A stretch of 64,000 nucleotides of DNA from Alphaproteobacteria bacterium. Its GTDB lineage: Bacteria > Pseudomonadota > Alphaproteobacteria > Rhodobacterales > Rhodobacteraceae. A model generated the notes under the pieces. The model was not told the DNA's origin and made no database searches. It was given only the letters and a program-made list of their open reading frames with translations. A program made the position numbers and the translations under genes. Of this stretch, positions 47,819 to 55,842 are shown one piece after another (the stretch's first letter is position 1; every line of letters begins with the position of its first letter). Location: NCBI GenBank assembly GCA_030428355.1, contig JAUIBL010000001.1:62001-126000 (forward strand), written 5' to 3'.

Positions 47819-49486
47819 ATGAACCGACTCGCTTTCTCCATGACCGCTGCCCTTTCGCTGGCAGCACCCGTCTGGGCGGACAACATTGACCTGTTGATCA
47901 TCGGCAACAGCGATCCGGGCATGGTGCAGCGCCTGACCGGAAGCGGCGACATGACGGCGCTGCAAACGGCGTTCGAGGCACGCGGCGCCGAGGTCAGCCT
48001 GTCCACCGGTGCCGATGCCGACGCGATGCGCGCCGCGTTCCAATCCTTTGCGCAAGGTCTGGACGCCACCACCGATGACGTCGGCATCTTGCTCACCGGG
48101 CGGATCGTGTCGACCATTGCTGGCAGCTACCTGCTGCCTGCGGAACTGTCCGAAGACATGACGCTTGCGGATGTCCTGACCGACGGGTTTCCGCTGGATA
48201 GCGTCTATGCCGTCGCAGCACGGTATCCCGGCCGCGCGCTGATCGTCATTGGCGAGGTCGAAACCGACTGGGTGCTGCCGGATGGCCTGTCCCTCGCTCT
48301 GGCCCCGCAGGATATTCCGCAAGGAGTGACCGTGGCCATAGGGCCCGCCAGCACAGTCGCGCGGTTCCTCGACACACTGCCCGAAGCGCCCGGCGAGGAC
48401 GTTCTGCCACGGGCGCGCGAAGCAGGGCTGAGCCTATTGGGGTTCGTGCCGCGTCACTTGCGCATGTTTGCAGGGGCCGATGCACCCTTGCCACAGGTCG
48501 TTGAGGACACACCTCCCGAAGACCGCAGCGCCGAGGATGCTGCGGCGTGGCAAAGCGCCCTGTCGGCGGACACGGAAGACAGCTATGTCACCTATCTCGC
48601 CGCCTTCCCCGAGGGCCGGAACGCGGCCGAAGCGCGTCAGCGCCTGACCGCAATCCGCGCCGAACCCTTCTTTCGCGAGAAACAGACCGAAGACTCGCTT
48701 TCCCTGTCCCGCGATGCCCGCCGCGAGATCCAGCGCGACCTGTCGCTTCTGGGGTACAACACACGCGGGATCGACGGCATTTTCGGCCGTGGTACACGCG
48801 GGGCAGTGACCGCGTGGCAGAATGAAAACGGCCTGACGGCGTCGGGGTATCTGAATGCCGACCAGATCGCGCGTCTTGATGCGCAGGCCGAACGCCGCGC
48901 CGCCGAGCTCGAGGAAGAGGCGCGCCAGAGACAGGCGGAACTTGAACGTCAGGACCGCACCTTCTGGTCAGAAACCGGCGCACGCGGCGACGAGGCCGGC
49001 TTCCGCGCGTATCTCAATCGCTTCCCGGATGGTCAGTTCGCCGATGTGGCGCAAGACAGGTTGGACGCAATCGAGGAACAGCGTCGCGCGCAGGCCGAAG
49101 GAGAGGAACGCCGCCGCTGGCAGCAGGCCCGCGAGATCGACACCGAGGCAGGCTATCGCGGCTACCTGGCCGAGCGTCCAAACGGGGCCTTTGTCGAAGA
49201 AGCGCGGGCGCGGATTGCATATTTCCAGAACAATTCGGAACAGATTGCCCTGCAACAGCGGGCACAGGCCGACGAGGCGGCCCTGGGTCTGAACGACGTC
49301 GCCCGCCGTCTGGCCGAGGCACGGCTGGCCGATCTGGGTCTGCAACCCGGCGCGGTGGACGGCATCTTCGACGAAGAGTCCCGCCGTGCGATCCGCAGGT
49401 ATCAGGATGCGCGCAAGCTGCGGGTCTCGGGCTATCTGGATCAGGCCACGGTGGTGCGCCTGATGGCGGACACGATTCTGCGCTGA
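47819..49486 (+). CDS. Secreted caspase-like (degenerate) protein with two peptidoglycan-binding domains
   Basis: A 555-residue exported protein (signal MNRLAFSMTAALSLAAPVWA). Residues 22-200 resemble a caspase/metacaspase fold (DLLIIGNSDPG for the usual IGN start; SYLLPAEL after the position of the catalytic His), but Arg95 occupies the His position and Val147 the Cys position, so protease activity is unlikely. Two PG_binding_1 domains follow (about 298-354, LGYNTRGIDGIFGRGTRGAV; about 490-551, LGLQPGAVDGIFDEESRRAI), joined by a Glu/Arg-rich coiled coil. It probably acts at the cell wall. Confidence 0.8.
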   Translation: MNRLAFSMTAALSLAAPVWADNIDLLIIGNSDPGMVQRLTGSGDMTALQTAFEARGAEVSLSTGADADAMRAAFQSFAQGLDATTDDVGILLTGRIVSTIAGSYLLPAELSEDMTLADVLTDGFPLDSVYAVAARYPGRALIVIGEVETDWVLPDGLSLALAPQDIPQGVTVAIGPASTVARFLDTLPEAPGEDVLPRAREAGLSLLGFVPRHLRMFAGADAPLPQVVEDTPPEDRSAEDAAAWQSALSADTEDSYVTYLAAFPEGRNAAEARQRLTAIRAEPFFREKQTEDSLSLSRDARREIQRDLSLLGYNTRGIDGIFGRGTRGAVTAWQNENGLTASGYLNADQIARLDAQAERRAAELEEEARQRQAELERQDRTFWSETGARGDEAGFRAYLNRFPDGQFADVAQDRLDAIEEQRRAQAEGEERRRWQQAREIDTEAGYRGYLAERPNGAFVEEARARIAYFQNNSEQIALQQRAQADEAALGLNDVARRLAEARLADLGLQPGAVDGIFDEESRRAIRRYQDARKLRVSGYLDQATVVRLMADTILR

Positions 49487-49489
49487 GGC

Positions 49490-49798
49490 TTAATCGAGGT
49501 CTGTCCACGGCCAGGGTTTGACGTTGCTCGCCGCTGTCTGATACCGCGCGGCCTTGGCGATCCAGATGCCAAGGTCGGTGCCGAACTCGGCAAGTCTCTC
49601 GTTGGGGCGCTTGTTGTTGACCAGCATGATCACGAACTGGACGACCGTCATCACGCCCAGCACGGTCTGCGCAACCGAGATCATGATCGCGATCAGGATC
49701 ATGTAGATCAGCCGTTCCAGCAGGCCGTCGGTCTTTTCCGGTTCGTGCTGTTCGCCGTGCAGACGGCCGGCAACCTTGTCTTCGTCAGAGGCGGGCAC
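49490..49798 (-). CDS. DUF4389 family membrane protein
   Basis: A 102-residue inner-membrane protein: charged N-terminus, one or two hydrophobic segments (LIYMILIAIMISVAQTVLGV and onward), then LNNKRPNERLAEFG-like, a hallmark of DUF4389 (here LVNNKRPNERLAEFG). Function unknown. It is convergent with the caspase-like gene with only three bases between them. The following 195 bases (49799-49994) contain no recognisable gene. Confidence 0.8.
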   Translation of the reverse strand: MPASDEDKVAGRLHGEQHEPEKTDGLLERLIYMILIAIMISVAQTVLGVMTVVQFVIMLVNNKRPNERLAEFGTDLGIWIAKAARYQTAASNVKPWPWTDLD

Positions 49799-49994
49799 TT
49801 CGGCGATCCTTTCGTGTCGGTGTCGGGGCGACTTTATGCATGTTCCGCCTTCTGCGCCAACCCGCTTTGCCCCGAACGTCGGGGATCGTGGACAAGATCA
49901 GCCCTTGTTTGACCTCTCTGTGGCGCAGGACTAGGCAAGGTCATGTGGTCTAAGCGACCCGCTTTGGAGGGCTGGGATCGAAAGGAGACAGAGA

Positions 49995-50402
49995 ATGGAC
50001 AAGCTGGCAACCGGTCAATGTTTGTGCGGTGCCGTCAAATTCCGCATCTCCGGCGCATTCGAGAGCTTCTTTCTGTGCCACTGCAGCCGGTGCCGCAAGG
50101 ACAGCGGATCGGCCCATTCGGCAAATCTGTTCGCGACCTGCGCCAATCTGGACTGGCTGACAGGCAAGGATCAGATCCGCATCTTTCACTTGCCCGGCAC
50201 GCGGCACGTGAAAAGCTTTTGTGCAACATGCGGTTCGGCGCTGCCATATGCGCCCCCGAACGGGAATATGCTTGTCGTGCCGGCCGGGGCGCTGGACACG
50301 CCCGTCGGCCTGCGACCCGACGCGCATATCTGCGTGTCCAGCCGGGCAGACTGGGATTGCGATCTGGCAGATGTGGCGGAAATCAGCGGACTTCCCGGCT
50401 GA
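49995..50402 (+). CDS. GFA-family (glutathione-dependent formaldehyde-activating-like) zinc protein
   Basis: A 135-residue mostly beta protein with the zinc ligands of the GFA/Mss4-like fold: CLCG, CHCSRCRKDSGSA and CATCGSALPY. The family name comes from Paracoccus Gfa, which was proposed to accelerate glutathione-formaldehyde adduct formation; most members are uncharacterised. AAGGAG precedes the start. It is followed by a terminator shared with the convergent L36 gene. Confidence 0.88.
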   Translation: MDKLATGQCLCGAVKFRISGAFESFFLCHCSRCRKDSGSAHSANLFATCANLDWLTGKDQIRIFHLPGTRHVKSFCATCGSALPYAPPNGNMLVVPAGALDTPVGLRPDAHICVSSRADWDCDLADVAEISGLPG

Positions 50403-50484
50403 GGTCCCAAAGTCAGGCCCCAAGACCGGCGCATCCTTCGGCACTGCGCAGCGGCTTGGGCCTTGAAACCATCCTGCACAAACA

Positions 50485-50512
50485 AAAAAGCCGTCCCGAA
50501 GGACGGCTTTTT
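50485..50512. terminator. Bidirectional Rho-independent terminator between GFA and L36 genes
   Basis: GCCGTCC / GGACGGC with loop CGAA, flanked by five A on the left and five T on the right, so it can serve transcripts from both directions. Confidence 0.85.
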
Positions 50513-50532
50513 CGCGCAATCTGCGTGTCCGC

Positions 50533-50658
50533 TCAGCCCTGACGGGCTTTGTACCGACGCTGCGTCTTGTTGATCACGTAGACGCGGCCTTTACGGCGCA
50601 CAACGCGGCAGTCGCGATGGCGGTTCTTCAGCGAACGAAGCGAGTTCTTGACCTTCAT
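50533..50658 (-). CDS. rpmJ: 50S ribosomal protein L36
   Basis: A 41-residue basic protein, [20 protein letters not shown] and onward to RRYKARQG. It matches the alphaproteobacterial L36 form, which has one Cys rather than the four zinc ligands of the classical 38-residue type (a zinc-free variant). It binds 23S rRNA. A GGAGAG-type site precedes the start. It stands alone next to the tRNA gene. Confidence 0.95.
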   Translation of the reverse strand: MKVKNSLRSLKNRHRDCRVVRRKGRVYVINKTQRRYKARQG

Positions 50659-50740
50659 CGGGTCTCTCCTCTTATCGCGGCGCGCGAGCGCCTTGGTGGT
50701 TGCGGGTGCCCCGAGCCGAAGCCCGAGACGGCGAATTCAA

Positions 50741-50815
50741 TGGTGGGCGATACAAGGTTCGAACTTGTGACCCCTTCGATGTCAACGAAGTGCTCTACCA
50801 CTGAGCTAATCGCCC
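50741..50815 (-). tRNA. tRNA-Val (anticodon GAC)
   Basis: 75 bases with encoded CCA. On the minus strand the acceptor stem GGGCGAT pairs with ATCGCCC; D-arm GCTC/GAGC; anticodon arm CTTCG-TTGACAT-CGAAG gives GAC; T-arm ACAAG-TTCGAAC-CTTGT. All stems are intact, and no duplicated tRNA end indicating integration was seen. Confidence 0.96.
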
Positions 50816-50961
50816 TTTGAACCAACCCGATTCACGTACCCCAAATAAAAGGGGCGCGTGAAGCCGCGCCGGTGGAGCGGTCTATAAAAGGAGTCGTAGC
50901 GGGGATCAAGGGCTTTGGTCATAGAAAAAATCGGTCTATGTATAGCGGATAGGGAGAGCAT

Positions 50962-51825
50962 ATGCCCAAAGTCGCGTACCACCTCGTTCAGCCTGAAGTG
51001 CACACCTCACGGGTGGTGTTCGCGTCGCCGCATTCGGGCCGCGACTATAGCTGGAATTTCCTGCGCTACACCGTTCTGGACGAAGTCACGATCCGCTCTT
51101 CGGAAGACGCCTTTGTCGACCGCCTGTTCGATTGCGCACCCCAATTCGGCGCGCCCTTCATCAAGGCAGGTGCGCCCCGTGCCTATATCGATCTCAACCG
51201 ATCCGCCGAGGAACTGGACCCCGCGCTGATCGAAGGGGTGCGCCGACAGACCCACAATCCACGCGTGGCCTCTGGTCTGGGTGTGGTGCCGCGTGTCGTG
51301 GCAAACGGGCGACCGATCTATCAGGGCAAACTGCCCCTGGTCGAAGCGGAACGCCGTATCGCGCAGTTCTGGCATCCCTACCATTCGCAGTTGCGCAATC
51401 TCATGCAGCAGGCCCATGCCCGCTTTGGCGAGGCGATTCTGATCGATTGCCATTCCATGCCGCACGAGGCTCTTGACGGTGTTGCAAAATCGACATCGCG
51501 GCGGCCCCAGATCGTGCTGGGCGACCGGTTCGGTGCCTCGGCCAGCCAGACCGTCGTTGACCAGATCGAGGCGGCCTTCACGGATGCCGGTCTGATCGTG
51601 GCGCGCAACACGCCCTTTGCGGGGGCTTATATCACGCAGGCCTATGGCCGTCCGTCGCGCAATCAGCACGCGGTGCAGATCGAGATCGACCGTTCAATCT
51701 ACATGGACGAACGCACGATCCGTCCCAATGCCAATTTCCATAATTTCCGCAAGCTCCTGCGCAGCGTGATCGCAGAAATCGCCGCCACCGGGCAGGCCGA
51801 GGACATGCCTCTGGCCGCGCAATAG
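50962..51825 (+). CDS. N-formylglutamate amidohydrolase family protein
   Basis: A 287-residue zinc hydrolase-fold protein: FASPHSGRDYSWNFL (metal site), RAYIDLNR, ILIDCHSMP and YITQAYGRPSRNQHAVQIEI are family motifs. Classical members hydrolyse N-formylglutamate to glutamate and formate in histidine degradation; no hut genes adjoin it, so the true substrate may differ. It is convergent with lpxK, two bases separating the stops. Confidence 0.9.
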   Translation: MPKVAYHLVQPEVHTSRVVFASPHSGRDYSWNFLRYTVLDEVTIRSSEDAFVDRLFDCAPQFGAPFIKAGAPRAYIDLNRSAEELDPALIEGVRRQTHNPRVASGLGVVPRVVANGRPIYQGKLPLVEAERRIAQFWHPYHSQLRNLMQQAHARFGEAILIDCHSMPHEALDGVAKSTSRRPQIVLGDRFGASASQTVVDQIEAAFTDAGLIVARNTPFAGAYITQAYGRPSRNQHAVQIEIDRSIYMDERTIRPNANFHNFRKLLRSVIAEIAATGQAEDMPLAAQ

Positions 51826-51827
51826 GC

Positions 51828-52820
51828 TCAGTCGAAAAGCTGCGCCAGCGCTGCTTTCAAAGCATGGCTGTCCGGGACAACCAACCGCACGGGCACCGTC
51901 AGAACCTTCATCCGATAGCTTTGCGGCAAGCGCACCGCGTCTTTTTCCGTTGTCACCAGTTGCGCGCGGGCGGTCTGCGCGTCTTTCTCCAGCCGCGCCA
52001 GAAGGGTGGATGTCAGCGGTTGATGGTCATCCAGCGCGCGGGTTTCGACCAGATCGACCCCCAGATCCCGCAGGGTCAGAAAGAACTTCTCGGGATGTCC
52101 GATCCCGGCAAAAGCCAGGCAGCGCAACCCCTCCCAATCCATTCCGGTCTGCAAAGGCATCAGATGTCCGGTCAGGTGGGGCAGGGGGATTCTCGCCCCC
52201 CAGGTTTCGGCAAACTGCGCCTGCGCTGCCTCAGGTCCGATCGAAAGCACCAGATCCGCCCGGGCCATCGCGGCCGCGACCGGCTCGCGCAGTGGCCCTG
52301 CCGGGATGCAGCGCCCGTTGCCGAAGCCGCGCGTGGCATCGACCACGATCAGCGACAGGTCCTTGGCAAGGCTCGGGTTCTGCAACCCGTCATCCAGCAG
52401 GATCACCTCTGCCCCCGCAGCCTTGGCCGCCAATGCGCCCTGCGCCCGATCCTTCGACACCCAGACCGGCCCAAAAGCCGCCAGCAGCAACGGTTCGTCC
52501 CCCACGTCCCCCGCGCTGTGGCTGCGCGGATCAACTTGCACCGGCCCCTCCAGCGATCCGCCATACCCGCGCGACACGACATGGGCGGTCTTGCCCATAT
52601 CCGACAGCATCTGCATCAGCGCGATCACCGTCGGAGTCTTTCCGGTTCCACCCGCATTCACATTGCCGACGCAGATCACCGGGACCCCCACGCGCAACGG
52701 CGTCCCCCGCCGCAGACGACGGGCCGTCGCGAGGCCATAGAGCGCACCCAGCGGGGCAAGCAGTCGCGGCCACGGTCCGGGCCGGTCCGGCGGCGTGTCC
52801 CAGTAGGCTGGTGGCCTCAT
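51828..52820 (-). CDS. lpxK: Tetraacyldisaccharide 4'-kinase
   Basis: A 330-residue kinase of lipid A synthesis. N-terminal membrane-associating segment ([19 protein letters not shown]), Walker [18 protein letters not shown], then [22 protein letters not shown] and the Asp-rich [16 protein letters not shown] are diagnostic. It phosphorylates the 4' position of lipid A disaccharide at the inner membrane. It overlaps the WaaA-like gene by four bases (start MRPPAYWD, chosen by homology). Confidence 0.96.
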   Translation of the reverse strand: MRPPAYWDTPPDRPGPWPRLLAPLGALYGLATARRLRRGTPLRVGVPVICVGNVNAGGTGKTPTVIALMQMLSDMGKTAHVVSRGYGGSLEGPVQVDPRSHSAGDVGDEPLLLAAFGPVWVSKDRAQGALAAKAAGAEVILLDDGLQNPSLAKDLSLIVVDATRGFGNGRCIPAGPLREPVAAAMARADLVLSIGPEAAQAQFAETWGARIPLPHLTGHLMPLQTGMDWEGLRCLAFAGIGHPEKFFLTLRDLGVDLVETRALDDHQPLTSTLLARLEKDAQTARAQLVTTEKDAVRLPQSYRMKVLTVPVRLVVPDSHALKAALAQLFD

Positions 52821-54043
52821 CGTGCGCCCTCCATCGCATCCAGCCATTCGCTGATTTGCGCAAGGATCAGATCGGCGGTTTCGGCCCCGGCAGACACCAC
52901 GTTCCAGCCCGCATGGGCCATCGCCGCCGCCCGGTCCGGGGCGATCAGGTGCGACACCGCCGCGCTGAGCGAATCCATGTCCTTGACGATCCGCGCCGCG
53001 CCCGCCGCGACAAGCCGGGAATAGGACTCTAGATGTCGGCCCACATTCGGGCCATAAAGGATGGCCGATCCCAACGCCGCCGCCATCATCGGAGACTGGC
53101 CACCACCTTTCCCGGCGAGCGATCCGCCCAGAAAACACAAGGGGGCCAGCCGGTACCACAGACCCAGCTCGCTGTCGTCCCCCGCCAGAAGGACCTGCGT
53201 GTTCTCGTCCGGCATGTCACCGTTTTCCCACCGCGCCAGACGCAGCCCGATCTCCTGACAGAGATCCGCCATGACCGGCTCGTCCTCGGGATCGGCGGGA
53301 ACGGCCACAAGCAAAAGCCGATGCGCCAGACGGGCGGCACGGCGATGGGCGCGCAAGACGGCATCCGCCTCGTCGCGCTGCACATGCGCGGCAAGCCAGA
53401 CGGGGCGTCCGGCCAGAACAGCCGTCATTTCCTCGTGCAGACCGTCATGGCTCATCAGGGGAAACACTTCGGGCTCCAGCGGTGAGGCGACCTCGATCCG
53501 GTCATCGGGCACACCCAGACGCCGCATCCGAAGGGCCGCCTTCTTGTCCTGCGCCAAAAGTGTTTGAAACAGGCTGAGCGCGCCGGCCGACGCATCCGGG
53601 AGGAACCGCTTTGACGGCTGGCGCCACGGCGCATCGGCTGCATCGGCCAGCAGAAGATGTGCGCCCGACAGGGCGGTTTCGTGGATCAGTGCCGGACGCA
53701 GACCATTGCCCGCCCACACCAGAATATCGGGCCGCCAGTGATCGAGGAACCGGTGGACATCACTCAGGGTTTCGGCGGGGGGAGTGCCGACGGCCTGACC
53801 GTCGATCACCAGACCCTCCGCAGGGATCGAGTCGCAGGTCAGCAACAGGGAAAAATCCTCGCGCTGCAACCGCAGCCGTTTGATGAGGGTCAGAAGCGTC
53901 TCAAGCCGGGTGCGCGTATCGCTGTGCAACCACAGAACCGGACCCGCCGGACGCGCGGGCCAGCGCGCCGCCTCTGCGGTCAGCCGGTCCGATCCCCGCG
54001 CCAGCGCCAGATAGGCGGTCAGACTGAACGGCCTGCGCGCCAA
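52817..54043 (-). CDS. waaA: 3-deoxy-D-manno-octulosonic acid transferase (WaaA/KdtA)-like protein
   Basis: A 408-residue GT-B-fold protein in the position of waaA, between lpxK and DUF4170. C-terminal [20 protein letters not shown] matches WaaA. However, the catalytic Glu motif (ASVGE in E. coli/Aquifex) aligns with HSDTRTRLE (residues 40-48), and the GGxNPLEPA motif reads GGQSPMMAA (about 313-321). Kdo transfer activity is therefore uncertain; a related or structural role is possible. The start is TTG at 54043, with AGGA eight bases upstream; no clear N-terminal transmembrane helix is seen. Confidence 0.75.
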   Translation of the reverse strand: MARRPFSLTAYLALARGSDRLTAEAARWPARPAGPVLWLHSDTRTRLETLLTLIKRLRLQREDFSLLLTCDSIPAEGLVIDGQAVGTPPAETLSDVHRFLDHWRPDILVWAGNGLRPALIHETALSGAHLLLADAADAPWRQPSKRFLPDASAGALSLFQTLLAQDKKAALRMRRLGVPDDRIEVASPLEPEVFPLMSHDGLHEEMTAVLAGRPVWLAAHVQRDEADAVLRAHRRAARLAHRLLLVAVPADPEDEPVMADLCQEIGLRLARWENGDMPDENTQVLLAGDDSELGLWYRLAPLCFLGGSLAGKGGGQSPMMAAALGSAILYGPNVGRHLESYSRLVAAGAARIVKDMDSLSAAVSHLIAPDRAAAMAHAGWNVVSAGAETADLILAQISEWLDAMEGAR

Positions 54044-54047
54044 ACGG

Positions 54048-54284
54048 TCAGTCCTGTGCTTCGGGCGACGACGTGCTGGCGTCCATCAGTTTTTGCAGAT
54101 CCCCAAGGAAATAACGCATATGCGCATTATCCACCGTGCGCTGCGCCTCGGTTTTCCACGCGTCATAAGCCGACTGTCGGTCCGCGAAAATTCCCACGAT
54201 GTGGATGTTCTGCGGGTCCTTGAACACGTTTTCCGACGGCGTCACCAGTTCTCCGCCAAAGACGATGTGCAGATGCTGGGCCAT
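54048..54284 (-). CDS. DUF4170 domain-containing protein
   Basis: A 78-residue soluble protein (HLHIVFGGELVTPSENVFKD, VGIFADRQSAYDAWKTEAQR, MRYFLGDLQKLM). The family is alphaproteobacterial and habitually linked to waaA and lpxK, so a role in lipopolysaccharide core synthesis or its control is likely by context only. Its stop lies four bases before the WaaA-like start. Confidence 0.88.
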   Translation of the reverse strand: MAQHLHIVFGGELVTPSENVFKDPQNIHIVGIFADRQSAYDAWKTEAQRTVDNAHMRYFLGDLQKLMDASTSSPEAQD

Positions 54285-54347
54285 GGGCCATTCCTTCCTT
54301 GCTGCGGTGCAGCCAACCTAAGAAGCTCCGGGTCGGGGTCAAGGTGC

Positions 54348-54968
54348 TTAGGGGAGGCGCTGCGCAATCATCCCCTTGATCGCGCGGGCATGCTCGGCTG
54401 TGGCCCCGCAGACATCCTCGGTCAGCGCGCGGGCGCGGTCGATCAGCGCGTCAGGCTCTGCCACCTCGTCGATCAGACCCCAGGTCAGCGCCTCGTCGGT
54501 CGTGATCTTCTGCCCCGCCATCAGGATCATCTTGGCCCGTGACGGCCCGACAAGGGCCGACAGGCGCGCCGGGTCAGATGGCTGCGGCAGAAAGCCCAGC
54601 TTCATCACCGGGTAGAACACCTTGGTCCCCGGCACCGCGATGCGCAGGTCGCAGGCCAGCACCATGCCCATCGCGCCCCCGGCAACCGTGCCGTTCAGCG
54701 CGGCGATGGTCAGGCCGGGATGCCGGGCGATGGCCCCCGACAGCCTTTCCCAAAGCGGGCTGAGCGCAAGACCGGCCTTTGCCGCCTCGAGATCCGCCCC
54801 GGCGGAAAACACCTTGCCGACCCCGGTCAGAATGACCGCCCGCGCGCCGCGCGCCTCTTCGACACCGACGCAGAGCGCCTCCAGCATCTCTGCGGTGAGC
54901 GAATTGGCCTTGTCTGGCCGGTTGATCGTCAGCACACACAGAGTGCCGTCATTCTGAACCTCGATCAT
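54348..54968 (-). CDS. Crotonase-fold (enoyl-CoA hydratase-like) protein lacking both catalytic glutamates
   Basis: A 206-residue member of the crotonase superfamily, shorter than the usual 255-260. Oxyanion-hole segments are preserved: FSAGADLEAA and NGTVAGGAMGMVLACD. At the two positions of the hydratase glutamates stand Gly101 and Val121 (PVMKLG for PEIxLG), so water addition by the standard mechanism is unlikely; isomerase, hydrolase or dehalogenase-like chemistry, or no activity, are alternatives. It overlaps the SDR gene by four bases. Confidence 0.8.
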   Translation of the reverse strand: MIEVQNDGTLCVLTINRPDKANSLTAEMLEALCVGVEEARGARAVILTGVGKVFSAGADLEAAKAGLALSPLWERLSGAIARHPGLTIAALNGTVAGGAMGMVLACDLRIAVPGTKVFYPVMKLGFLPQPSDPARLSALVGPSRAKMILMAGQKITTDEALTWGLIDEVAEPDALIDRARALTEDVCGATAEHARAIKGMIAQRLP

Positions 54969-55717
54969 ATCAGTCCCACCTTCCTGCGGACGTCCTCGTC
55001 TCTAAGCGAGATTTCTTCGCCCAGATACGCATCCGCCTCCGGGCCGCACATCCACAACAACGCCTTGGCCGGCCAGTCCGCCGGGATGTGGACCGACCAG
55101 TCAAGCTGGCTCACTGGGTTGATCCCGCTCGCCTTGATCTCGCGTTGCATCTGGGTCGCCACGGTGCCCGGCGAAAGGCCCATCGCGCGGATGCCCTTGT
55201 CGCCCATTTCCTTGTGCAGACACATGGTAAGCATTGCCGCCCCCGCTTTGGACGCACAATAATGTGACCATGCCTCGATGGGATTATGCGCCGCACCCGA
55301 GCTGACGGTCAGGATCGTCCCGCCACCGGCGGCCTCCATCACCGGCAAAGCGGCCCGCATCCCGTGGAACACGCCCTTGAGGTTGATGTCGATCACCTGC
55401 CCCCAGCCATCGGGATCGGCTTCGTCCATGCGGGAGATGGGTTCGATCACTCCTGCGTTGTTGATCAGAATGTCGAGCCCGCCAAAGGCGGTCACGCAGT
55501 TCTCAACCGCCTGTGCCACTTCCCAGTAGCGGCTGATGTCGCAGGGAATGGCCACGGCCTTTTGCCCGATTTCCCCGGCCAGATCGGCGATGCTGTCCGC
55601 CGACCGCGCCACCAGAGCGACATTGGCACCCGCTTCGGCGAAAACCTGCGCAGCCTCGGCGCCGATGCCGCGGCTGGCCCCTGTGATGAGAACAGTGCGT
55701 CCTGTGAGATCGGTCAT
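54965..55717 (-). CDS. Short-chain dehydrogenase/reductase
   Basis: A 250-residue NAD(P)-dependent SDR: cofactor loop TGASRGIG, NNAG (LINNAGVIEP), catalytic Ser in TVSSGAAHN and YxxxK in HYCASKAGAAML. The LVARSADS segment suggests preference for NADP. The chosen ATG at 55717 follows GGAGG. It is coupled to the crotonase-like gene downstream, implying a shared pathway on an acyl-CoA or hydroxy-acid, not further identifiable. Confidence 0.9.
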   Translation of the reverse strand: MTDLTGRTVLITGASRGIGAEAAQVFAEAGANVALVARSADSIADLAGEIGQKAVAIPCDISRYWEVAQAVENCVTAFGGLDILINNAGVIEPISRMDEADPDGWGQVIDINLKGVFHGMRAALPVMEAAGGGTILTVSSGAAHNPIEAWSHYCASKAGAAMLTMCLHKEMGDKGIRAMGLSPGTVATQMQREIKASGINPVSQLDWSVHIPADWPAKALLWMCGPEADAYLGEEISLRDEDVRRKVGLI

Positions 55718-55842
55718 GCGATGGCCTCCGTTATCCGTTCCCCGCAGTGCTACTTCGGACATGACGAAGGGTCCACCCACTTGACCCTGTCAGGCAGGAG
55801 GTTGAAGCTGCCTGCGGGAATTTGAGTCATCAGGAAATCATC

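Noticed and set aside
50741-50815. Integrated element at tRNA-Val
   Set aside because: Flanks are L36 and an N-formylglutamate hydrolase; no integrase and no repeated tRNA 3' end were found.
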